The notes: generated by a model not told the origin, from the sequence alone. DNA of 64,000 bases from Pseudoflavonifractor phocaeensis (GCF_016901735.1 NZ_JACLZC010000001.1:62001-126000); one strand, 5' to 3'. Shown: positions 24,983 through 34,721, numbered from the stretch's first letter. Made by a program: numbers and translations.

Positions 24983-26047
24983 TCAATGTTCCTCGCTGCG
25001 GCGCAAGCGCTCCGCCTGATCGGCCGTCACCAGACCGTCGATGACCTCGTCCAGCCCGCCGTCCATCACCGCCTCGATCTTGTACAGGGTCAGACCGATG
25101 CGGTGGTCGGTCACCCGGCCCTGGGGGAAGTTGTAGGTCCGGATGCGCTCGTTGCGCATCCCGCTGCCCACCTGGCTGCGCCGCTGGGCGGTCACCTCCT
25201 CCGCCTGGGCCTGGACCTGTTCGTCATAGAGCCGGGCCCGCAGAATCTGCATGGCCTTGTCCCGGTTCTGGAACTGGCTGCGCTCCTGCTGACACTCCAC
25301 CACCGTGCCGGTGGGCTTATGGATGAGCCGCACCGCCGACGAGGTCTTGTTCACGTGCTGCCCGCCGGCGCCGGAGGAGCGGAACACCTGCATCTCAATG
25401 TCCGCCGGGTTGAGCTCGAACTCCACCTCGTCCACCTCGGGCAGCACCGCCACCGTGGCGGTGGAGGTGTGGATGCGCCCGCCGGACTCGGTCTCCGGCA
25501 CCCGCTGCACCCGGTGGACCCCGCTCTCAAATTTTAACCGGGAGTAGGCCCCCTCCCCCTCGATGACCATGGAGAGCTCCTTGACGCCCCCCAATTCCGT
25601 CTCGCTGAGGGAGGTCACTTCCACCGTCCAGCCCCGGCGCTCGGCGTACATGGTGTACATCCGGTGGAGGGAGTGGGCAAAGAGCGCCGCTTCCTCTCCC
25701 CCCACCCCGGCCCGGATTTCCACGATGACGTTTTTTCCGTCGTTGGGGTCTCTGGGCAAAAGCAGAAGCTTGAGCTCCAGCTCCAGCCGCTCCACGTCCT
25801 CCTTTGCCTGGGCGAACTCCTCCCGGGCCAGGTCCTTCATGTCCGGGTCGCCCATAAGGGCCTCGGCTTCGGCCAAATCCCGCCGACGACCCTCCAGCGC
25901 CCGCCAGGCCCCCACCACCGGCTCCAGCTCCCGCTGCTCCCGGTTCAGACGGGCCACCAGCGCCGGGTCCCCATAGGTCTCCGGCGCGCTGAGCTGGGCC
26001 TCCAGCACCTCATACCGATGCTCCAGCCCCCTCAGTTTGTCCATCAT
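24983..26047 (-). CDS. prfA: Peptide chain release factor 1
   Basis: About 354 residues. It recognises UAA/UAG: codon-reading PxT motif is PET in RVPETESGGRIHTSTATVAV (near 185), and the catalytic GGQ lies in RSSGAGGQHVNKTSSAVR (near 230). The C-terminal RTYNFPQGRVTDHR is also typical. Start uncertain: adjacent ATGs at 26044/26047 fit the family N-terminus MMDKLRGLEHRYE, while in-frame TTGs at 26053 and 26059 lie closer to AGGTGA. RF1 is essential in most bacteria, which matters because the gene lies inside the cotJC-splitting interval. Confidence 0.95.
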   Translation of the reverse strand: MMDKLRGLEHRYEVLEAQLSAPETYGDPALVARLNREQRELEPVVGAWRALEGRRRDLAEAEALMGDPDMKDLAREEFAQAKEDVERLELELKLLLLPRDPNDGKNVIVEIRAGVGGEEAALFAHSLHRMYTMYAERRGWTVEVTSLSETELGGVKELSMVIEGEGAYSRLKFESGVHRVQRVPETESGGRIHTSTATVAVLPEVDEVEFELNPADIEMQVFRSSGAGGQHVNKTSSAVRLIHKPTGTVVECQQERSQFQNRDKAMQILRARLYDEQVQAQAEEVTAQRRSQVGSGMRNERIRTYNFPQGRVTDHRIGLTLYKIEAVMDGGLDEVIDGLVTADQAERLRRSEEH

Positions 26048-26059
26048 ATCCAATTGCAA

Positions 26060-26662
26060 TCACCTGTCAAAGAAAAAGGATTTCACCAGCGCCAGCGGCT
26101 CCCGCAGGTACATCTTCAGACGGGAGGGCACATGGGAACTGGGCGCCGCCAGAGTGGACAGGTTGTCCGCCCGTCCCCACACCCGCTCGCACAGCAGGCG
26201 CACCCGGGTCAAGTGGAAGCCGTTGGACACCACCACCATGTCCGCCCCGGTGTCGTAGCCCTCCGCCGCCAGCAGCGCCAGACTGTTTTCCAGGTTCTGC
26301 ATGGTGTTGAAGGACTGGTCCTCCAATAAAATGCGCTCGCCGTCCACCCCGTGCTCGGTCAGGTAGTCGTACATGCACTGGGCCTCGCTGACCGGCTCGT
26401 CCGCACCCTGGCCGCCGGAGACCACCACCGTCAGATTCGGGTGATCCTCCAGATAGGAAAGGGCCTTGTCCAGCCGGTCCTGCAAGAGAACCGACGGCCC
26501 CCAGGGCTTCACCTGACAGCCCAGGATAATCATGATCTCCGGCGTGCCGCTGACGCGGTCCACGCTGCCCGACAGCACCAGACCCAGCAGCCCTCCGAAG
26601 CAAAGAAGCCCCGCAAGGACCACCGCCAGCAAAATACGGACCGGTATGGGCAATCTCCTCAT
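26060..26662 (-). CDS. YdcF/SanA-like membrane protein (DUF218)
   Basis: 200 residues. One N-terminal transmembrane helix (about 8-30) followed by a DUF218 domain: EIMIILGCQVKPWG, VVSGGQGADEPVSEA, ILLEDQSFNTMQNLENS and VVVSNGFHLTRVRLL. Relatives such as SanA and ElyC affect the cell envelope; the biochemical role is unsettled. It overlaps the ABC-F gene by 4 bases and ends next to prfA, so it is translated in the same operon as murF and ddl. Confidence 0.85.
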   Translation of the reverse strand: MRRLPIPVRILLAVVLAGLLCFGGLLGLVLSGSVDRVSGTPEIMIILGCQVKPWGPSVLLQDRLDKALSYLEDHPNLTVVVSGGQGADEPVSEAQCMYDYLTEHGVDGERILLEDQSFNTMQNLENSLALLAAEGYDTGADMVVVSNGFHLTRVRLLCERVWGRADNLSTLAAPSSHVPSRLKMYLREPLALVKSFFFDR

Positions 26663-28560
26663 CCTCTTGCCTCTTCCAGCTCGGCGGCCAGAGCCTCCCA
26701 GCGGGTGTAAAGGGTGGCGATCTCCTCTTCCAGCGCCTTCTGGGCCTCGCAGACCGCCTGGAGCTCCAGATAGTTGCTGGAAACCTCCTCCGCCCGGCGG
26801 GTGAGCTCATACATCTGCTCCTCCGCCCTGGCCACCTCCCGCTCCGCCGCGGCCACCTGCTTTTCCAGCAGCTTGGTGCCCCCGGCCCGCTTGGGCTTCT
26901 CCTTCTTCGGTTCGGGCGGTACGGCGGCCTTTTTGGCCTGCTCCACCTGCCTGCTCTTTTCCCTGGCCGCCCGGAAGGCCCCGAAGGTGCCCCGAAAATC
27001 GGTGAGACCGCCGTTTTCCAGCATCCACACCCGGCCGGCAAACTGATTGATGAAGTACCGGTCGTGGGACACGAAGAGCAGCGCCCCGTCATAGTCGGTG
27101 ACCGCTTCCTCGATCCACTCCCGGGAGGCGATGTCCAGATGGTTGGTGGGCTCGTCCAGGATGAGCAGGTTGATCTTGCTGTCCATGAGCATACACAGCC
27201 TTAACCGGCTCTGCTCGCCGCCCGACAGGGCGGACACCGGCTTAAACACGTCCTCCCCCCGGAAGTTGAAGACCGCCAGACGGTCCCGTGCCTCCTGGGT
27301 GGTGCAGTTCTGGTCGTACAGCATGGTGTCCACCAGGTTCCGCTCCGGGTGGTCAAAGTGGACGATCTGGGGCAAATACCCGATCTTCACCGTGGGGCCC
27401 AGACGGATCTTGCCCCCGTCGGGCTGCTCCTCCCCCATGATGAGCTTGAGGAAGGTGGACTTGCCGGTGCCGTTGTCCCCCAAAAGGGCGATGCGCTCCC
27501 CGCCCTCCACCAGAAGATCCACGCCGGAAAAGAGGGTCCGGTCCCCAAAGCCCTTCTTCAGGTCCTTGACCACCATCACCTCGTCGCCCTGAAAGTCCCG
27601 CTCGCCGAACCGCACGTCCAGCCGGCGCTCCTTTTTGGGCTTGGCGGTGGTGCGCAGGCGCTCCATCCGCTTTTCGATGGAAAAGGCCCGCTTGTGCAGC
27701 TTGTCGTTGCCCATAAAGGCCCACAGATGCAGCTTGTCCGCCGCCGTCTGGAGCTGCTGGAGCTTGGCCTGCTCTTTTTCGTACTGGCGGAGCCGCTCCT
27801 CATACCGCCGCTCTTTTTCCTCGGCGTAGAAGCTGTAATTGCCCGCGTAAAATTCCGCCTTGCCCTCCTGAATCTCAATGACCCGCTTGACCACCCGGTC
27901 CAAAAACCACCGGTCATGGGAGATGGCCAGCACCGTGCCCTTGTACTTGTCCAGATACTCCTCCAGCCACTCGGTGGCCCGGAGGTCCAGATGGTTGGTG
28001 GGCTCGTCCAAAAGGAGAATCTCCGTGTCCTCCAGAATCAGGCGGGCCAGATTCACCCGGGTCTTTTCCCCGCCGGACAGAGAGGCAAAGAGCTGTCGGC
28101 GCATATCAGGGGAAATTTGCAGGCCGTTGCACACCTTGTTCAGCGGGGTCTCGGTGTCGTAGCCGCCGCCCGCCTCAAAGGCGGCGGTCAGGGCGTCGTA
28201 CCGCCGCAGCAGGGCCGGGTCGCTGTCGCTCCCCATCCGCCCAGCCAGCTCCGCCATCTCCGCCTCCATGTCCCGCAGCCGCCGGAAGGCCGTGCGCAGC
28301 ACGTCCTCCACCGTGTAGTCCGGCGGGTAGACCGGGATCTGGGAGATGAGCCCCACGCCCTTTCCCGGGGCGATGGTCACCTCGCCTTCGTCATAGTCCA
28401 GCTCTCCGGTCAGGATCTTGAACAGCGTGGTCTTGCCCGCGCCGTTGCGGCCCAGCAGGCCCACCCGCTCCCCCTGGTCCACCTGAAACGTCAGGCCGTC
28501 CAGGATGCGGCTGCCCACCTCAAATTCCTTCACCAGACCGGAGACCGATAGATCAATCAT
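26659..28560 (-). CDS. ABC-F family ATPase (ribosome-associated)
   Basis: 633 residues with two ABC domains and no membrane segments. First domain: GRNGAGKTT (near 38), LSGGEKTRVNLARL (near 160) and LLLDEPTNHLDL (near 182). A positively charged linker (about 240-325). Second domain: GDNGTGKST (near 360), LSGGEQSRLRLCML (near 440) and LLILDEPTNHLDI (near 462). A C-terminal coiled-coil (about 540-633) resembles Uup/YdiF types. ABC-F proteins relieve stalled ribosomes or protect against ribosome-targeting antibiotics; which one applies is not readable here. AGGAG lies 8 bases before the ATG. Confidence 0.9.
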   Translation of the reverse strand: MIDLSVSGLVKEFEVGSRILDGLTFQVDQGERVGLLGRNGAGKTTLFKILTGELDYDEGEVTIAPGKGVGLISQIPVYPPDYTVEDVLRTAFRRLRDMEAEMAELAGRMGSDSDPALLRRYDALTAAFEAGGGYDTETPLNKVCNGLQISPDMRRQLFASLSGGEKTRVNLARLILEDTEILLLDEPTNHLDLRATEWLEEYLDKYKGTVLAISHDRWFLDRVVKRVIEIQEGKAEFYAGNYSFYAEEKERRYEERLRQYEKEQAKLQQLQTAADKLHLWAFMGNDKLHKRAFSIEKRMERLRTTAKPKKERRLDVRFGERDFQGDEVMVVKDLKKGFGDRTLFSGVDLLVEGGERIALLGDNGTGKSTFLKLIMGEEQPDGGKIRLGPTVKIGYLPQIVHFDHPERNLVDTMLYDQNCTTQEARDRLAVFNFRGEDVFKPVSALSGGEQSRLRLCMLMDSKINLLILDEPTNHLDIASREWIEEAVTDYDGALLFVSHDRYFINQFAGRVWMLENGGLTDFRGTFGAFRAAREKSRQVEQAKKAAVPPEPKKEKPKRAGGTKLLEKQVAAAEREVARAEEQMYELTRRAEEVSSNYLELQAVCEAQKALEEEIATLYTRWEALAAELEEARG

Positions 28561-28573
28561 ATATGGTCTCCTT

Positions 28574-29965
28574 TTATTCTTCCGCTGTGATGGATTTCAA
28601 ATACTCCACCAGCTCCTCAAAGGCCATGCCCCGGGACGCTTTGACCAGAATGGTGGCCCCGGGCTTGACCAGCGTGTCCAGCACCGGCTTTGCCGCCTCC
28701 TTGTCCGCGCAGTAGCAGACCTCCGGCACGCCGGCCTTGCGGGCCGCGTCCGCGATGTGGCGGGAGAGCCCTCCCACCGCCACCAGGCAGTCCACCCCCG
28801 CCTTGCCCAGATACTCCCCCACGCCGGCGTGGAGAGCGGGAGCCAGGGGGCCCAGCTCGAACATATCCCCCAGCACCGCCGCCCGATAGCTGCCGTTGCT
28901 GGTGGACAGCACCTCCACCGCCGCCCGCATGGACTGGGGATTGGCGTTGTAGGTGTCGTTGAGGATGGTGATGCCGTCCCCCCGATGGAGGATGTTCATG
29001 CGCATCTTGGTGGGGGCGAAATGGAGAACCCCCCGGATGATCTCCTCCTGGGTGAGGCCGAAATGTTCGCCCACCGCCGCCGCCATCAGGGTGGGATAGA
29101 TCATGTGCTCCCCCAGGGCCGGGATCTCCACGTCCCGGTCCATGCGGGGGGTGGTGATGCGGCAGGTGATGCGGCTTTTCCCGTCGCTGCGCACGTCGCT
29201 GGCCCGGTAGTCCAGACCCTCCGCCGCGCCGCACCACACCGTCTCAAAGGGCAGGACGTCCTTTTTGCTGCGCAGGAGGGGGTCGTCGCCGTTGAGGATT
29301 ACATGGCAGTTGGGCTTGGCGTGGTGGAAGATCTCGCACTTGGCCTCCAGAATCTTTTCCCGGCTGCCGAAAAACTCAATATGAGAGTCCCCGATGTTGG
29401 TGATGAGGGCCACGTCCGGCTCCACGATGTCGGACAGGTAGTCGATCTCCCCGGCGTGGTTCATGCCCAGCTCCAGCACGGCAATCTCGTGGCTGTGGTT
29501 GAGCCGCAGCAGGGTCATGGGCACCCCGATGTCGTTGTTCAGATTGCCCTCGGTCTTGAGGACCTTGAACTTCTCCCCCAGCACGGCGGCCACCATGTCC
29601 TTCGTGGTGGTCTTGCCCACCGAGCCGGTCAGCGCCACCACCGGGATCCGGAACTTCTTTTTATAATACTTGGCCAGATCCCGAAGGGCCCTGGAGGTGT
29701 TGGCCACCTTGATATAGAACTTGCCGGGCAGATAGCTCTCCCGCTCCCGCTGGGTGAAGCAGCCCGCCGCGCCCCCCTCCAGGGCGGCGTTGATGTAGGC
29801 GTGGCCGTCGAACCGCTCCCCCACCAGCGGCACAAAGAGGCTGTCGGGATGGATGGTCCGGCTGTCGGTCTCCACCCGGGCCACCTGCCGGCTTTCCTCA
29901 ACCGGCTCGCCCAGCAGACGGCCGCCTACCGCCTCCAGAATCTCTCGTATGGTCATCGGCTCCAT
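28574..29965 (-). CDS. murF: UDP-N-acetylmuramoyl-tripeptide--D-alanyl-D-alanine ligase
   Basis: 463 residues. Mur ligase with N-terminal substrate domain, ATPase domain with ALTGSVGKTTTKDM (P-loop, near 111), NLNNDIGVPMTLL, ELGMNHAGEIDYLS, ITNIGDSHIEFFGS, and a C-terminal domain with LNDTYNANPQSMRAA and VLGDMFELG. Adds D-Ala-D-Ala to the UDP-MurNAc-tripeptide in cytoplasmic peptidoglycan synthesis. It follows ddl, which makes its D-Ala-D-Ala substrate, with 14 bases between. AAGGAGAG lies 8 bases before the ATG. Normally essential. Confidence 0.96.
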   Translation of the reverse strand: MEPMTIREILEAVGGRLLGEPVEESRQVARVETDSRTIHPDSLFVPLVGERFDGHAYINAALEGGAAGCFTQRERESYLPGKFYIKVANTSRALRDLAKYYKKKFRIPVVALTGSVGKTTTKDMVAAVLGEKFKVLKTEGNLNNDIGVPMTLLRLNHSHEIAVLELGMNHAGEIDYLSDIVEPDVALITNIGDSHIEFFGSREKILEAKCEIFHHAKPNCHVILNGDDPLLRSKKDVLPFETVWCGAAEGLDYRASDVRSDGKSRITCRITTPRMDRDVEIPALGEHMIYPTLMAAAVGEHFGLTQEEIIRGVLHFAPTKMRMNILHRGDGITILNDTYNANPQSMRAAVEVLSTSNGSYRAAVLGDMFELGPLAPALHAGVGEYLGKAGVDCLVAVGGLSRHIADAARKAGVPEVCYCADKEAAKPVLDTLVKPGATILVKASRGMAFEELVEYLKSITAEE

Positions 29966-29979
29966 TACAGCTTCTCTCC

Positions 29980-31032
29980 TTACTTTCCCTGTTTTCTGGC
30001 CTCCAGCGAGGCGTTTACGATCCGCTGGCAGAGGGTGGGGTAGTCGATCCCCACCGCCGCCGCCTCCTGGGGCAGAAGGCTGGTAGGCGTCATGCCAGGC
30101 AGGGTGTTGATCTCCAAAAACCAGGGCTCCCCCGCCTCGTCCAGAATGAAATCCGCCCGGGCGTAGACCGACAGGCCCAGCAGCTCGTAGACCCGCACCG
30201 CCGCTTCCCGCAGCTTCTTCTCTTCCTGCTCCGTCACCGGCGCGGGACAGACCTCCAGCGCCGCGCCGGGCTGGTATTTGTTGGCGTAGTCATAAAAGTC
30301 CGCCTTGGGGATGATCTCAATGGAGGGCAGCGCCGTCCCGTCCAGAATGCCCACCTGGACCTCCCGCCCCTTGACATACTGCTCCAGCACCGTCCGGCCG
30401 CCCAGCGAAAGCCCTTCGGTGAGGGCCGCCCGCAGCTCCTGGGCCGTGTGGGCGATGGATACCCCGATGGACGAGCCGCTGGCCACCGGCTTTACCACCA
30501 GGGGCAGCCGGGCCTTGGCCACCAGGCCGTCGATGTCCTCCGCCGTATAGTGTACCGTTTTCCAGCCGGGGGTGGACACCACTTCCTCCACCATCCGCTT
30601 GGTCAGGTCCTTATCCATGGCGATGGCGCTGCTGAGATAGCCCGCGCCGGTGTAGGGAATGCCCATCAGGTCAAAGGCGGCCTGGACCCGGCCGTCCTCC
30701 CCGCAGGCCCCGTGGAGGGCCAGAAAGACCAGGTCCGCCGCCTGGCACAGCTCCACCACGCCGGGGCCGAATACGCTGGCGCTCTGGTCCTTCCGGCTGG
30801 CGCGCACCTGCTCCAGGTCGGGCGCCGCCGTGCTGATGTGCTTGGCCTCCGCCGACAGCGGCGCGTCAAACAGATCCTCCAGTGCGCCCGTATGGCCTTC
30901 CAGGCCGAAAAACAGGTCCACCAGCGCCGCCCGATGGCCCAGGCCCCGCAGCGCCTCGGTCACCATAGTGCCCGTGGAAAGAGATACGTTCCGTTCCGGC
31001 GAGAGCCCGCCGGCCAATACTACAATTTTCAT
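29980..31032 (-). CDS. ddl: D-alanine--D-alanine ligase
   Basis: 350 residues, ATP-grasp fold. Visible motifs: LAGGLSPERNVSLSTG at the N-terminus, FLALHGACGEDGRVQ (near 108), PYTGAGYLSSAIAMDK (near 130), VVKPVASGSSIGV (near 184) and FLEINTLPGMTPTSLLP near the C-terminus with metal-binding Asn/Glu. The HGACGEDG variant and overall length resemble the clostridial Ddl group; the motif set does not settle D-Ala versus D-lactate/D-Ser specificity. It is first in the operon ddl-murF-ABC-F-ydcF-prfA-sua5. Confidence 0.94.
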   Translation of the reverse strand: MKIVVLAGGLSPERNVSLSTGTMVTEALRGLGHRAALVDLFFGLEGHTGALEDLFDAPLSAEAKHISTAAPDLEQVRASRKDQSASVFGPGVVELCQAADLVFLALHGACGEDGRVQAAFDLMGIPYTGAGYLSSAIAMDKDLTKRMVEEVVSTPGWKTVHYTAEDIDGLVAKARLPLVVKPVASGSSIGVSIAHTAQELRAALTEGLSLGGRTVLEQYVKGREVQVGILDGTALPSIEIIPKADFYDYANKYQPGAALEVCPAPVTEQEEKKLREAAVRVYELLGLSVYARADFILDEAGEPWFLEINTLPGMTPTSLLPQEAAAVGIDYPTLCQRIVNASLEARKQGK

Positions 31033-31100
31033 GCTATTCCGACACCTCGATACAATCAGTCTGCCCCGTTGCGGCAGGATAAGATACGCATTTTGCCCCT

Positions 31101-31129
31101 ATTATAGCACACTCTCCCGCCACGCTCAA
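31101..31129 (-). promoter_or_regulatory. Sigma-A promoter for the ddl-murF-prfA operon
   Basis: On the minus strand TTGAGC (31124-31129) and a perfect TATAAT (31101-31106) are 17 bases apart, 68 bases before the ddl start. Confidence 0.8.
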
Positions 31130-31169
31130 CGCAAAAAATACCATCCGGCACTCCGCCTCCCTTTGGGCA

Positions 31170-31215
31170 AAAAAGCCCGCCGCAAAATTGTGAGGATGCA
31201 CAATTCTGCGGCGGG
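31170..31215 (-). terminator. Intrinsic terminator after lctP
   Basis: A 17-bp stem (CCCGCCGCA, one mismatch, AATTGTG) with a 6-base loop is followed on the minus strand by CTTTTTT, 33 bases beyond the lctP stop. Confidence 0.9.
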
Positions 31216-31248
31216 TATCCAGAGGCTTGTTCCCCTTACCTCATTTGT

Positions 31249-32811
31249 TTATACGCCCAGCATGGCGGGTACGATGCCGCCCAGCAGGCCAACCAGCAGG
31301 CAGGCAATGACCAGCTCGAAGAGGGCCCACTTGATGATGCCACCCAGGAGCTTGGAGTCCTGTCCCACTAGGCCCACGGCCGCGGCGGCGGTGGCGATGC
31401 ACTGGGGAGAGAGGATCTTGCCGATGCCGGCGCCGGTGGAGTTGGCGGCGGCCAGCCAGAACTGGGACGCGCCGATCTGCTCGGCGGCGGTGGTCTGAAG
31501 GGTGCCCAGCAGAACCTCGGTGGAGGTGCCGCTGCCGGTGATGAAGGCGCCCAGGGCCGCGATGATGGGGGCCACGAAGGGATAGAAGGACCCGGTAATG
31601 GTGACGAACAGAGAGGCCATGTCATCGATCATGCCGCAGTAGGTCATGATCTTGGCCACCGCCAGCACCGACATGATGGTGATGATGGTCTTGGACATCT
31701 GCTTCACCGTGGCCACCAGGGTCTCCCACATGACCTTGCCGCTGGCTTTCTGGACGATACCGCCGATGATGGCGGCCACAAAGATCCAGATGCCCGGGGT
31801 GTTGATCCAGCTGAAGGAGGCGTTGCCCGCGTTGGCCGAGGTGCTGATCTTAAAGGAGCTGGCAAAGGTGGCCAGGAAGTTGTTCACCGGCGGCACCAGC
31901 TTGGAGGTGGCCAGCAGCAGAACAAAGATCAGAATGAAGGGCAGCCAGGAGATGAAGGCCTTGTTGCCGTCGATTTTGATCGCCTTGGAGGGGTCGGCGC
32001 CCATGTTGTACTCCGCCGGGACCTCCCCCTTGCGGGCACGGGCCATGAGAATGGTAAAGCCCAGGCTGAACACGCAGCCCACGATGACCGCCAGCTCGGG
32101 GCCGGTGAACTTGGCCACCACCAGCTGGGGCACCACGAAGGACACGCCGGACACCAGGGTGATGCCCACCATGCCCTTGAGGGCCTTGAGACCGCCGCCG
32201 CCCACAATGACCATCAGGAAGGGCACCAGGATCATAAAGGGCACCATCTGCACCACCGTCACGAAGGCCAGCGTCACCGGGTCCAGTCCGGTCACGTTGG
32301 ACAGGGTCACCGTGGGGATACCCACAGAGCCGAAGGCCGTGGGGAAGGCGTTGGCCAGCATACACACCAGGCAGGCCGCGATGGGGTCCATGCCCATGCC
32401 GGCCAGCATGCTGGCGGGAATGGCGATGGCGGTACCGAAGCCGGCCATGCCCTCCATGAAGCCGCCGAAGCACCAGCCGATGAGAAGCACCAGCACCCGC
32501 TTGTCCGCCGAGACGCCGGTGAGCATCTGCTTGATGACATCCATGGCCCCCGTTTTCAGGGACAGGTTGTATGTAAAGATGGCGGCGATGATGACCAGGA
32601 TGATGGGCCACAGCGCCGAGGCAAAGCCCTCCAGCGCCGAGGTGGCGCAGTCAAGAACCGGCATCTTCCAGATAAAGAGAGACTCCACAATGGCAATGCC
32701 CAGCGCCCCCAGACAGGCGATGTGGCCGGGCAGCTTCAATCCCGTCAGCGCCACGATCAGCCAGATGATGGGCAGCAGCGCCAGGACGCCCATGAGTATG
32801 ATGGTTCCCAT
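31249..32811 (-). CDS. lctP: L-lactate permease, LctP family
   Basis: 520 residues with 12 or more hydrophobic helices. Typical stretches: WCFGGFMEGMAGFGTAIAIP (near 112-131), ANAFPTAFGSVGIPT, and near the C-terminus TGSGTSTEVLLGTLQ and STGAGIGKILSPQCIA. Imports lactate or glycolate with protons. It is divergent from the larA and glcD-like genes across a 640-base gap, forming a lactate-use locus. AGGAG lies 10 bases before the ATG. Confidence 0.93.
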   Translation of the reverse strand: MGTIILMGVLALLPIIWLIVALTGLKLPGHIACLGALGIAIVESLFIWKMPVLDCATSALEGFASALWPIILVIIAAIFTYNLSLKTGAMDVIKQMLTGVSADKRVLVLLIGWCFGGFMEGMAGFGTAIAIPASMLAGMGMDPIAACLVCMLANAFPTAFGSVGIPTVTLSNVTGLDPVTLAFVTVVQMVPFMILVPFLMVIVGGGGLKALKGMVGITLVSGVSFVVPQLVVAKFTGPELAVIVGCVFSLGFTILMARARKGEVPAEYNMGADPSKAIKIDGNKAFISWLPFILIFVLLLATSKLVPPVNNFLATFASSFKISTSANAGNASFSWINTPGIWIFVAAIIGGIVQKASGKVMWETLVATVKQMSKTIITIMSVLAVAKIMTYCGMIDDMASLFVTITGSFYPFVAPIIAALGAFITGSGTSTEVLLGTLQTTAAEQIGASQFWLAAANSTGAGIGKILSPQCIATAAAAVGLVGQDSKLLGGIIKWALFELVIACLLVGLLGGIVPAMLGV

Positions 32812-33452
32812 AAACGTATCAGCTCCTCATTTTTATTTTGCGTCTCGATGCTCAATGCGCGTGCCTGCGTTCCCCTTCTCCGCTTGTCGCCCCCCTTTGC
32901 TGTTGTACCGGTCGGTTTGCTTTTGTGTCTTTTATACAAGGACTTTTTTGCGGATTCTATCCGCCTTTTTCAGATCGTGTCCGAAATACCTAGAGTTTTA
33001 CAGCCTTCCGGCACTTTAATTTTTGCTTAATCACTTCACAACCCACTTAATTTTTACCTTAGCGTTATTTTAGCGCTTTCTTCTCAGAATGTCCAGTCTA
33101 TTTTTTTCGCTACTCATGGTGTTACCTTCGCTTTATCTCATTTATTTCTACTCTTCAGTTTACCTAATTTTCCGTCAAAACGACGAAAATTTATTTGAAC
33201 TTGTCAGTATTTTTCCAGGTTTTTTGTGGTTTTTGTCTGTTTTTTATCCTTAAAACGCCAGTTTTTATCCAAAATATCCAGTTGCCCACTGCGTACAAAG
33301 CGTATCCCGCCGCATCCCGTCCTCCCCCCTTGCATATCTGTCCGGTTGTGGTAAACTAAGGGCAGTGAAGGGACCGGTCCGGTGCTGCGGCCGGTCCCAT
33401 TTGGGTACAGAATCAGACGGAACGATTTTTTGAAAGACGGAGGGATCATCCT
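32812..33452. other. Long divergent intergenic region between lctP and larA
   Basis: 641 bases with much lower GC than the flanking genes and strongly T-rich on the plus strand between about 32930 and 33260. No coding sequence is convincing. Toward larA there is a possible promoter TTGCAT (33328-33333) / TAAACT (33350-33355) with 16 bases between, and a perfect 8-bp inverted repeat GGGACCGG (33370-33377) / CCGGTCCC (33391-33398) in the leader that could be an operator or a mRNA hairpin. Regulation by lactate is a reasonable guess only. Confidence 0.5.
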
Positions 33453-34721
33453 ATGCGCATTCCCTATGGTACCACCGGATTGGAGCTCAAGCGGGACGTC
33501 TCCGGCGCCGAGGTGCTGGAGTCCGCCATCGGCACTCTGAAGGCCCAGGCCAGCGAGGACGACCTGGTCCGGCAGGCCATGGCCAACCCCATCGGCTCCC
33601 CCACCCTGCGTCAGCTGGCCCAGGGGAAAAAGACCGCCACCATCATTATCAGCGACCATACCCGCCCCGTGCCCAGCAAGCACATCCTCCCCTTTATGCT
33701 GGAGGAACTGCGGCAGGGCAACCCCGACATCGACATCACCCTCCTCATCGCCACCGGCTTCCACCGCCCCACCACCCACGAAGAGCTGGTCAATAAGGTG
33801 GGCGAGAAGATCGCCAACGAAGAGAAGTTCGTCTGCCACGACAGCCGCGACGCCGAGAGCAACGTGGAAATCGGCGTGCTCCCCTCCGGCGCCAAGCTGG
33901 TCATCGACAAGGTGGCCGCTCAGACCGACCTGCTGGTGGCCGAGGGCTTCATCGAGCCCCACTTCTTCGCCGGCTTCTCCGGCGGCCGTAAGAGCATCCT
34001 CCCCGGCGTGTGCGACCAGGTCACCGTCCTGGGCAATCACTGCGCCAAGTTCATCGACTCCCCCTATGCCCGCACCGGTATCCTGGAGGGCAACCCCCTC
34101 CACAACGACATGGTAGCCGCCGCCAAGCTGGCCAAGCTCCAGTACATCGTCAACGTGGTCATCGACGAGGACAAGCACGTGGCCGCCGCCTTCGCCGGCG
34201 ACCCCTTCCAGGCCCATGAACAGGGCTGCGCCTTCCTCAAGGGCTACTGCCGCGTCAAGCCCGAGAAGAAGGGCGACATCGTCCTCACCTCCAACGGCGG
34301 CGCGCCCCTGGACCAGAATGTGTATCAGTCCGTCAAGGGCCTCACCGCCGCCGAAGCGGCCGCCGCCCCCGGCGCCGTGCTCATCATCTCCGCCCGCTGC
34401 AACGACGGCACCGGCGGCGAGAGCTTCTACCGCGCCCTGCGGGACTGCTCCTCCCTGGACGAGCTGATGGACCGCATCCTGGCCACCCCCATGGATAAGA
34501 CCGACCCCGACCAGTGGGAGTATCAGATCCTCTGCCGTATGATGCGCAAGCATCGCATCATCTTCGTCTCCGACCCGGCCATGCAGCAGACCCTGGAGGA
34601 GATGAAGCTGGAATACGCCCCCGACCTGGATACCGCGCTGGACCGCGCCTTTGCCGACAAGGGCCCCGACGCCCATCTGGTCCTCATCCCCAACGGCATC
34701 TCGGTCATCGTGGAGCCCTGA
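33453..34721 (+). CDS. larA: Nickel-pincer lactate racemase, LarA family
   Basis: 422 residues. LarA family signatures are present: IISDHTRPVPSK (near 66), ATGFHRPTTHEEL (near 105-117, with the catalytic His and cofactor-contacting residues), EPHFFAGFSGGRKSILPG (near 170-187; His and the Lys that anchors the nickel pincer cofactor), and PLHNDMVAAAKL. The enzyme interconverts D- and L-lactate or a related 2-hydroxy acid. The cofactor genes larB, larC and larE are not in this window. It is followed by a FAD-linked oxidase and is divergent from lctP, so lactate is the likely substrate. Confidence 0.88.
   Translation: MRIPYGTTGLELKRDVSGAEVLESAIGTLKAQASEDDLVRQAMANPIGSPTLRQLAQGKKTATIIISDHTRPVPSKHILPFMLEELRQGNPDIDITLLIATGFHRPTTHEELVNKVGEKIANEEKFVCHDSRDAESNVEIGVLPSGAKLVIDKVAAQTDLLVAEGFIEPHFFAGFSGGRKSILPGVCDQVTVLGNHCAKFIDSPYARTGILEGNPLHNDMVAAAKLAKLQYIVNVVIDEDKHVAAAFAGDPFQAHEQGCAFLKGYCRVKPEKKGDIVLTSNGGAPLDQNVYQSVKGLTAAEAAAAPGAVLIISARCNDGTGGESFYRALRDCSSLDELMDRILATPMDKTDPDQWEYQILCRMMRKHRIIFVSDPAMQQTLEEMKLEYAPDLDTALDRAFADKGPDAHLVLIPNGISVIVEP

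Noticed and set aside
24983-26059. TTG at 26059 as the prfA start
   Set aside because: It is one base from the AGGTGA site, too close for initiation; the family N-terminus fits the ATGs at 26044-26047 better.
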